The notes below the pieces were generated by a model. It was given only the letters and a program-made list of their open reading frames with translations. It did not search any database and had not been told where the DNA came from. DNA of 32,647 bases from a virus, in the IMG/VR virus record IMGVR_UViG_3300045742_000129, positions 1-32,647 of that record. One strand, given 5' to 3'. Made by a program: the position numbers and the translations under genes. Positions 28,305 to 32,577 of the stretch are shown in pieces; the stretch's first letter is position 1, and every line of letters begins with the position of its first letter.

Positions 28305-28382
28305 GTGCCTCAGGTGTCCGTTGGATCGGCACATCGGTTTGAAACGCCGAAGGGCTGGGTTCGAGTCCCAGGGGGCACACCA
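28305..28382 (+). tRNA. tRNA-Phe(GAA)
   Basis: Acceptor GTGCCTC/GGGGCAC, anticodon stem TCGGT/GCCGA with loop TTGAAAC, A73, CCA. Confidence 0.92.
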
Positions 28383-28385
28383 CCT

Positions 28386-28461
28386 GCACGGGTGGCCAAG
28401 ATGGAAAGGCACCTCTTTCACACAGAGGAAATCGTGGGTTCGAGTCCCACTCCGTGCACCA
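28386..28461 (+). tRNA. tRNA-Val(CAC)
   Basis: Acceptor GCACGGG/TCCGTGC (G7-T66), anticodon stem CCTCT/AGAGG with loop TTCACAC, A73, CCA. Reads GTG. Confidence 0.94.
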
Positions 28462-28462
28462 A

Positions 28463-28539
28463 GCGCCAGTGCCCGAGCGGCCAAAGGGGGCGGCCTGCAA
28501 AGCCGTAATTCGTGGGTTCAAATCCCACCTGGCGCTCCA
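28463..28539 (+). tRNA. tRNA-Cys(GCA)
   Basis: Acceptor GCGCCAG/CTGGCGC, anticodon helix CGGC/GCCG with loop CTGCAAA, T73 (as Cys tRNAs have), CCA. Confidence 0.95.
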
Positions 28540-28558
28540 ATCGAGAACTCCACCCGCT

Positions 28559-28684
28559 GGCACTCAGGGGTGACACACCACCAGCCAAGCGCTTGGTCGG
28601 TGGTCGAGTAACAGGGACCCAGGGCTACCCGTCGGTCGGCGCCGACCGACGGAGACGCTCCTGCTAGGAACCCTACTGAGTGCC
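28559..28684 (+). ncRNA. multi-helix spacer RNA (C)
   Basis: GGCACTCAG (28559-28567) pairs with CTGAGTGCC (28676-28684). Inside are ACCACC (28577-28582) / GGTGGT (28599-28604) capped by CCAAGCGCTTGG, and a perfect 24-base palindrome at 28629-28652 (arm CCGTCGGTCGGC). The 149-base gap between tRNA-Cys and tRNA-Ile holds no ORF or tRNA; this structure fills most of it. A folded RNA of unknown function is likely. Confidence 0.55.
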
Positions 28685-28688
28685 TCAA

Positions 28689-28763
28689 CCGCAGGTAGCA
28701 CGGTCTGGTTAGTGCGGCGTCCTGATACGGCGCTGGTCGTGGGTTCAAATCCCACCCTGCGGA
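28689..28763 (+). tRNA. tRNA-Ile(GAT)
   Basis: Acceptor CCGCAGG/CCTGCGG, anticodon stem GCGTC/GGCGC with loop CTGATAC, A73; CCA not encoded (CTA). Reads ATC/ATT. Confidence 0.92.
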
Positions 28764-28767
28764 CTAG

Positions 28768-28832
28768 CCCCGCTCGCGAGGGGTTGCTGCGAACGTGAGA
28801 TGCAGCGGGGACCGGGGGTTCGACCCCGGCAC
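28768..28832 (+). ncRNA. stem-closed spacer RNA (D)
   Basis: CCCCGCT (28768-28774) pairs with AGCGGGG (28804-28810), followed by A-CC, then a 6-bp hairpin CCGGGG-GTTCGA-CCCCGG. The GTTCGA looks like a T loop, but no acceptor can be paired with it. Its GGGGTTGCTGC segment recurs in RNA E. Between tRNA-Ile and tRNA-Val(GAC). Confidence 0.4.
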
Positions 28833-28870
28833 CCTGGGTGGGGACTCCGACGGGGGTCCACTCACGACAA

Positions 28871-28947
28871 CCACGAGTGGCCAAGTCCGGTAAGGCACCT
28901 CCATGACACGGAGGAAAGCGCAGGTTCAAATCCTGCCTCGTGGACCA
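28871..28947 (+). tRNA. tRNA-Val(GAC)
   Basis: Acceptor CCACGAG/CTCGTGG, anticodon stem CCTCC/GGAGG with loop ATGACAC, A73, CCA. Reads GTC/GTT. Confidence 0.93.
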
Positions 28948-28948
28948 T

Positions 28949-29023
28949 TGCGCTGAGGCCGATTGGCGAGGCAACTCCCTCATAAGGAGTCCGTAGAGGG
29001 TTCGATTCCCTCCGGCGCGACCA
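28949..29023 (+). tRNA. tRNA-Met(CAT) (or Ile2)
   Basis: Acceptor TGCGCTG/CGGCGCG with a T1-G72 wobble, anticodon stem ACTCC/GGAGT with loop CTCATAA, A73, CCA. CAT may be elongator Met or, if lysidinylated, Ile for ATA; the leader 3 codon set (internal ATG, no ATA) favours Met. Confidence 0.85.
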
Positions 29024-29024
29024 A

Positions 29025-29099
29025 GCACCCGAGGTGTAGATGGCGACACGCAGCCATGGTAAGGCTGAGAGCAGGGTTCAAGTCCCTGCGGGTGCTCCA
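29025..29099 (+). tRNA. tRNA-Thr(GGT)
   Basis: Acceptor GCACCCG/CGGGTGC, anticodon stem CAGCC/GGCTG with loop ATGGTAA, T73, CCA. Reads ACC/ACT. Confidence 0.94.
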
Positions 29100-29104
29100 A
29101 TCCA

Positions 29105-29179
29105 GTGAGGTGCCCCTAGCCGCGAGGCGGGGGTCGAGGGGGTTGCTGCAGCGGCCCCCGAGTTACGACACCTCACCCA
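29105..29179 (+). ncRNA. tRNA-like RNA with His-type end, no cloverleaf (E)
   Basis: GTGAGGTG (29105-29112) pairs fully with CACCTCAC (29169-29176), then CCA. Read as tRNA this is G-1 paired with C73 plus a 7-bp acceptor, the hallmark of tRNA-His. The interior has a GNRA-capped hairpin (CCCC, GCC-GCGA-GGC, GGGG) and a second GC hairpin (GGGGG with CCCCC) instead of D, anticodon and T arms; no GTG anticodon exists. It ends one base before tRNA-Thr(CGT). Confidence 0.5.
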
Positions 29180-29180
29180 T

Positions 29181-29251
29181 GCACCACCCTGACGGCAGGA
29201 CTCCTCATTCGTACCGAGGAAGGCGGGGTTCGAGTCCCCGGTGGTGCTCCA
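29181..29251 (+). tRNA. tRNA-Thr(CGT), short D arm
   Basis: Acceptor GCACCAC/GTGGTGC; the D stem CCTG-ACGG-CAGG follows at once, without bases 8-9. Anticodon loop TTCGTAC with an A31-C39 mismatch, T73, CCA. Reads ACG. Confidence 0.82.
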
Positions 29252-29252
29252 T

Positions 29253-29324
29253 GCCGCTGGCCGCAGACGGCGCGCCGCCCTTGTACCGCGGTTACCTCGG
29301 GATCGACACCCGGCGGCGGCTCCA
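29253..29324 (+). tRNA. tRNA-Thr(TGT), short D arm
   Basis: Acceptor GCCGCTG/CGGCGGC; D stem GCCG-CAGA-CGGC follows at once. Loop CTTGTAC with a C31-C39 mismatch, T loop ATCGACA (A54), T73, CCA. Reads ACA. Confidence 0.75.
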
Positions 29325-29330
29325 TCTCTG

Positions 29331-29345
29331 ATAGACCTATTCAGT
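29331..29345 (-). repeat. right arm of 15-bp inverted repeat around tRNAs
   Basis: ATAGACCTATTCAGT, exact complement of 27813-27827. It sits 7 bases after the last tRNA of the array and 23 bases before the release factor ATG. Confidence 0.9.
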
Positions 29346-29367
29346 AGTCCAGCCCAGAGGAGACATC

Positions 29368-30004
29368 ATGCGAGTTGAGATCCGTCCCGGTGAGGGAGGT
29401 GACGACGCCTACCGCTTCGCCAAGGAGTGTCTTTGACGCTTTCCAGGCAGCGGCACGCCGACGTGGGATCAAGTCCAGCGTCGATGACTCAACTCGCACC
29501 ATGATCATGGAGGTCGCTGACACCTCCTTCCTCGAACCCTTCGTCGGCACTCATCGGGTCCAGCGCATCCCCAAGCGGTCGAGCGCTCGGCACACCTCGA
29601 CGGCCACCGTGGCCATCCTTGACGCTTCGGCGATCGAGGTCGATCCTCTCGATGAGAGCGATCTGGCCGAGCGCTACACCCGCGGCTCAGGCAAGGGCGG
29701 CCAGCACCGCAACAAGACGGACTCGTGTGTCGTACTGACACACGTCCCCACGGGGATCGAGGCTCGTGTCGATGGTCGCAACCAATGGCAGAACCGCCAG
29801 GAGGCTCGTCGCGTCCTGGCGAAGCGAGTGGCCGCGGTCGAGGTCGAGGAGGCGTTGCATATCCGCAACGGAGAGCGCAACGGCCAGATCGACTCCGAGC
29901 GGTCGGCCAAGTCCTTCACGCACAACACCCAGCGCGACGAGGTGGTAGACCACTCCACCGGGCGCTCATGGCGCCTGCGTGACTTCGCCAAGGGCAAGTT
30001 CTGA
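29368..30004 (+). CDS. peptide chain release factor with +1 programmed frameshift
   Basis: Translated as 29368-29433 joined to 29435-30004, giving 211 residues. ATG 29368 has AGAGGAG ahead. Frame 0 gives [14 protein letters not shown] and six more residues, then stops at CTT-TGA. A +1 slip continues with [11 protein letters not shown]. The join restores a class I release factor from domain 2 onward: [11 protein letters not shown] (RF EIRAGTGGDEA), [17 protein letters not shown], the catalytic [11 protein letters not shown] (GGQ at 110-112) and [10 protein letters not shown]. Domain 1 is absent, as in PrfH-type factors. The decoding tripeptide position reads PKR (68-70) instead of PxT or SPF. 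It probably releases peptides from stalled or damaged ribosomes, and may regulate itself through the UGA. Confidence 0.88.
29422..29437 (+). other. prfB-type +1 frameshift site
   Basis: AAGGAG (29422-29427), TGT, CTT, TGA, C. The SD-like hexamer, 3-base spacing, CTT slip codon, TGA stop and following C copy the bacterial RF2 recoding site (AGGGGG TAT CTT TGA C). Confidence 0.92.
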
Positions 30005-30017
30005 GCCTCTGGTTGCC

Positions 30018-30038
30018 GTCACACCCGGCGGCTACGAT
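30018..30038 (+). promoter_or_regulatory. phage promoter P12
   Basis: GTCACACC, 7 bases, TACGAT. Feeds recA, whose leader carries GAAGGAG. Confidence 0.88.
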
Positions 30039-30069
30039 GGCCCTCCCTGTCCCACTTGAAGGAGCGCCC

Positions 30070-31098
30070 GTGGCGAAGAAGGAAAGCACCAAGCCTGCAG
30101 TTGGGGGCGGCCTCGACGCCGCCCTCACGCTGATCAACCGGCAGTACGGTGAGGGATCGATCTTCAACATGGGTGACGACTACCGGGTGGACATCGACAC
30201 GATCTCCACCGGAGCCTTCAACCTCGACGTGGCGCTCGATGCAGGCGGCCTTCCTCGCGGTCGCATCGTGGAGATCTACGGCCCGGAGTCCTCAGGCAAG
30301 ACCACGCTCGCCACCCACGTCATCGCTGAGGCTCAGAAGAAGGCCCTGACGTGTGCCTTCATCGACGTGGAGCACGCCCTCGACCCGACCTACGCCACGG
30401 CTATCGGCGTGGACATGGAGTCGCTGCTGGTGTCCCAGCCCGACACGGGCGAGGAGGCGTTGGAGATCACCGACATGCTGACCCGCTCCGGCGAGGTCGG
30501 CGTCATCGTCATCGACTCCGTGGCCGCCCTCGTGCCCCGCGCTGAGATCGAGGGCGAGATGGGTGACACCCATGTCGGCTTGCAGGCCCGCCTCATGAGC
30601 CAGGCGCTCCGCAAGTTGACCGGCTCGGCCTCCAAGACGCACACGCTCATCATCTTCATCAACCAGTTGCGCGAGAAGGTGGGCGTCCTCTACGGCTCCC
30701 CCGAGGTCACCCCTGGCGGGCGCGCCCTCAAGTTCTATGCCTCGGTGCGTCTCGACGTTCGGCGTCGCGACGCCATCAGCGAGGACGGCGAGAAGGTCGG
30801 CAATCTCACCAAGGTGAAGGTCGTCAAGAACAAGGTCGGCCGCCCCTTCCGTGAGGTGGAGTTCAACATCATCTACGGCAAGGGCATCGACTCCGACGTG
30901 TGCCTGATCGACCTCGCCGATGACCTCGGCGTGGTGAAGAAGTCCGGCGCCTGGTACTCGTTCAATGATGACCAACTCGGCCAGGGCAAGGTGAAGTCTG
31001 CGGAGTACCTCAAGGAGAACCCCGAGGTGCGCGAGGACATCAAGCGGTTCATCCACGCCGCTCTCAACGGCGGAGAACTTCCGGCGCCCGAGGAGTAG
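30070..31098 (+). CDS. recA: RecA recombinase
   Basis: 342 residues from GTG 30070 (GAAGGAG ahead). It contains [42 protein letters not shown] with Walker A at 71-79, the Walker B strand [24 protein letters not shown] and the L2-side [32 protein letters not shown]. The C-terminal domain is also complete, so it is full length. It catalyses strand exchange in phage repair and recombination with SSB. The sequence is divergent enough to be an old phage copy rather than a recent host gene, but that needs an alignment. Confidence 0.97.
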   Translation: MAKKESTKPAVGGGLDAALTLINRQYGEGSIFNMGDDYRVDIDTISTGAFNLDVALDAGGLPRGRIVEIYGPESSGKTTLATHVIAEAQKKALTCAFIDVEHALDPTYATAIGVDMESLLVSQPDTGEEALEITDMLTRSGEVGVIVIDSVAALVPRAEIEGEMGDTHVGLQARLMSQALRKLTGSASKTHTLIIFINQLREKVGVLYGSPEVTPGGRALKFYASVRLDVRRRDAISEDGEKVGNLTKVKVVKNKVGRPFREVEFNIIYGKGIDSDVCLIDLADDLGVVKKSGAWYSFNDDQLGQGKVKSAEYLKENPEVREDIKRFIHAALNGGELPAPEE

Positions 31099-31107
31099 CC
31101 TCGCCCC

Positions 31108-31878
31108 ATGGCCAGGATGCTCGTACTCGGCGACACCCACGGCAATCTTGAGATCCTGCAGGGGGCCTGCCGCTTCGCCAAGAGAAACGACTGCGATCGC
31201 ATCGTGCAGGTCGGCGATTGGGGCTACGTCTCGCCCGGCAAGAAGGGCAACCGCCTCAATGCCGTCTCCCACAAGGTGCGCGAGTTCGGGCTGCAGATGT
31301 TCTTCCTCGACGGCAACCACGAGTGGTACGGGAAGATGGAGGAGTTGGGGATGGACCTCGACGCCACCGAGATGGTGGAGATCGCCGAGGCCGTCACCTA
31401 CCTGCCCCGCGGCCTGACCTGGGAGTGGGATGGCGTGACTTTCATGTCGCTCGGCGGCGCCTACTCCATCGATCAGGACGGCCTCTCCAAGTGGTTCGAC
31501 TATTGGCCCCAGGAGACACTCACCTACGCGCAGGGCCAGAGGGCCATCGACGCCGGGCACGTCGATGTGATGCTCACCCACGACGCCCCCGACGGCATCC
31601 GCGTGTTGGACGAGATGCTCGATCGGTCGAGCGATCACTGGCGTGACCTCATGGGGGCGAAGTGGCACTTCAAGCACAGGCCCCAGAGCCTCGCCCACCG
31701 GAAGTTCCTGCGGGCCGTCACCGACGAGGTGCAGCCTCGGGTGCTGATCCACGGCCACTACCACTGGCGCTACGAGGACGTGCTCCACGGCGATGACTAC
31801 GCCACGAAGATCATCGGTCTTGCCCACGACGGCGAGGGTCGCGACTCCTGGGTAGTCCTCGACACCGACGAGTTCTGA
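31108..31878 (+). CDS. calcineurin-like metallophosphoesterase (2)
   Basis: 256 residues from ATG 31108, 9 bases after recA. GDTHGN (8-13), VGDWG (35-39), DGNHEWY (68-74), a later LTHDAPDG and the C-terminal HGHYHWRYE provide all metal ligands. This is a stand-alone phosphoesterase of unknown substrate, related in fold but not closely to the one at 15629 (intact D-x-H here). Possible roles: nucleotide or RNA-end phosphatase linked to RNA repair, or DNA repair with RecA. SD weak. Confidence 0.87.
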   Translation: MARMLVLGDTHGNLEILQGACRFAKRNDCDRIVQVGDWGYVSPGKKGNRLNAVSHKVREFGLQMFFLDGNHEWYGKMEELGMDLDATEMVEIAEAVTYLPRGLTWEWDGVTFMSLGGAYSIDQDGLSKWFDYWPQETLTYAQGQRAIDAGHVDVMLTHDAPDGIRVLDEMLDRSSDHWRDLMGAKWHFKHRPQSLAHRKFLRAVTDEVQPRVLIHGHYHWRYEDVLHGDDYATKIIGLAHDGEGRDSWVVLDTDEF

Positions 31879-31895
31879 ATATCCCTTGCGCCCCC

Positions 31896-31916
31896 GTCAC
31901 ACCCGAGTGGTATGGT
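31896..31916 (+). promoter_or_regulatory. phage promoter P13, tRNA array 4
   Basis: GTCACACC, 7 bases, TATGGT; leader ATG 6 bases downstream (leaderless). Confidence 0.92.
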
Positions 31917-31922
31917 GGTCAC

Positions 31923-32009
31923 ATGTTCGCACGACTTCTATTGCTGCCAGGGCCTCATCAGGCCCCCGCTGCTCATCGAAAGCGGTCCCAACGACCGCCC
32001 AATCGTTGA
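31923..32009 (+). CDS. Leu/Pro-rich leader peptide of tRNA array 4
   Basis: 28 residues, leaderless. It opens MFARLLLLPGP; the four Leu codons are all different (CTT, CTA, TTG, CTG). Further on are 5 Pro in total, 2 Gln (CAG, CAA), 2 His, 1 Lys, 1 Asn, 5 Arg and 4 Ala. The array behind it starts Leu(CAG), Leu(GAG), Leu(CAA), Pro(CGG), Pro(TGG), Gln(CTG), and each has its cognate codon. The order Leu, Pro, Gln is broadly kept. CTA, CAA, CAT, AAG and AAT predict tRNAs Leu(TAG), Gln(TTG), His, Lys and Asn beyond the window. Inferred sensor leader. Confidence 0.78.
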   Translation: MFARLLLLPGPHQAPAAHRKRSQRPPNR

Positions 32010-32074
32010 GCAGTCCGGTAGCGAGTCGCGCACATTCGCTCCGGGCCTGGTGAGGCTTCTCTAGCCCCCAGGCC
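31950..32074 (+). promoter_or_regulatory. leader 4 alternative pairing region
   Basis: Arm 1 GGGCCT (31950-31955), arm 2 AGGCCC (31960-31965), arm 3 GGGCCTGG (32043-32050), arm 4 CCAGGCC (32068-32074). Arms 1:2 plus 3:4, or 2:3 (AGGCCC with 32043-32048), are mutually exclusive, as in attenuators. Arms 1 and 2 lie in the leader ORF just after the Leu codons. The 104 bases between leader stop and first tRNA hold only this structure. Confidence 0.62.
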
Positions 32075-32113
32075 GCTGTGTCCGAACACCACACCCTGCC
32101 TGGGAAACATCCT

Positions 32114-32200
32114 CCCCGGATGGCGGAACTGGCAGACGCACTGTCCTCAGAAGGCAGGGGCCGAAAGGCCGTGTGGGTTCAACTCCCACTCCGGGGACCA
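32114..32200 (+). tRNA. tRNA-Leu(CAG)
   Basis: Acceptor CCCCGGA/TCCGGGG, anticodon stem CTGTC/GGCAG with loop CTCAGAA, long variable arm, A73, CCA. Reads CTG. Confidence 0.95.
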
Positions 32201-32201
32201 A

Positions 32202-32287
32202 GTACCCGTGGTGGAACGGTAGACACGGCAGTCTGAGAGGCTGTTGACCGAGAGGTCGTGAGGGTTCGACTCCCTCCGGGTACACCA
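32202..32287 (+). tRNA. tRNA-Leu(GAG)
   Basis: Acceptor GTACCCG/CGGGTAC, anticodon stem GCAGT/GCTGT with loop CTGAGAG, long variable arm, A73, CCA. Reads CTC/CTT. Confidence 0.94.
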
Positions 32288-32288
32288 A

Positions 32289-32370
32289 GCCCGAGTGGCG
32301 GAACTGGCAGACGCGCCGGATTCAAGTCCCGGTGCCGAAAGGCGTGTGGGTTCGACTCCCACCTCGGGCA
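32289..32370 (+). tRNA. tRNA-Leu(CAA)
   Basis: Acceptor GCCCGAG/CTCGGGC, anticodon loop TTCAAGT with an A31-C39 mismatch, long variable arm, A73; CCA not encoded (CAA). Reads TTG. Confidence 0.9.
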
Positions 32371-32396
32371 CAACAGGAGAGAGATCAACAACACAA

Positions 32397-32474
32397 CGGG
32401 TAGGGGTGACGGCTTGGTTGCACGCCGCTTTCGGGAAGCGGAGGTCGCGGGTTCAAATCCCGCCTACCCGACCA
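32397..32474 (+). tRNA. tRNA-Pro(CGG)
   Basis: Acceptor CGGGTAG/CTACCCG, anticodon stem CCGCT/AGCGG with loop TTCGGGA, A73, CCA. Reads CCG. Confidence 0.95.
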
Positions 32475-32475
32475 G

Positions 32476-32550
32476 CGAGGAGGTGCCGGATGGTAAGGCA
32501 CTCGGTTTGGGACCGAGACTAAGCAGGTTCGATTCCTGTCTCCTCGACCA
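32476..32550 (+). tRNA. tRNA-Pro(TGG)
   Basis: Acceptor CGAGGAG/CTCCTCG, anticodon stem CTCGG/CCGAG with loop TTTGGGA, A73, CCA. Reads CCA. Confidence 0.95.
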
Positions 32551-32551
32551 A

Positions 32552-32563
32552 GTTCTTTGACAA
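32552..32563 (+). promoter_or_regulatory. boxA-like element 3
   Basis: GTTCTTTGACAA, close to the rRNA boxA form TGCTCTTTAACA and to the TTCTTTGA-AA form of Gram-positive bacteria. It sits between tRNA-Pro(TGG) and tRNA-Gln. Confidence 0.55.
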
Positions 32564-32577
32564 TCGAGATCATTCGT

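Noticed and set aside
28769-29100. Long minus-strand frames through the tRNA array
   Set aside because: They translate tRNA genes and spacers, lack ribosome sites and have repeated tRNA-derived motifs.
29105-29179. A genuine tRNA-His(GTG)
   Set aside because: Only the acceptor end fits. There is no GTG anticodon arm or T loop, and His codons are in leader 4 and not leader 3.
29375-29434. Start of the release factor at an upstream codon in the +1 frame
   Set aside because: That part translates to a sequence unlike any release factor and has no ribosome site, unlike the frame 0 start at 29368.
29368-29436. Frameshift mutation making the release factor a pseudogene
   Set aside because: The break is at an exact prfB-type site with SD, CTT, TGA and C, and both halves are well conserved, which points to programmed recoding.
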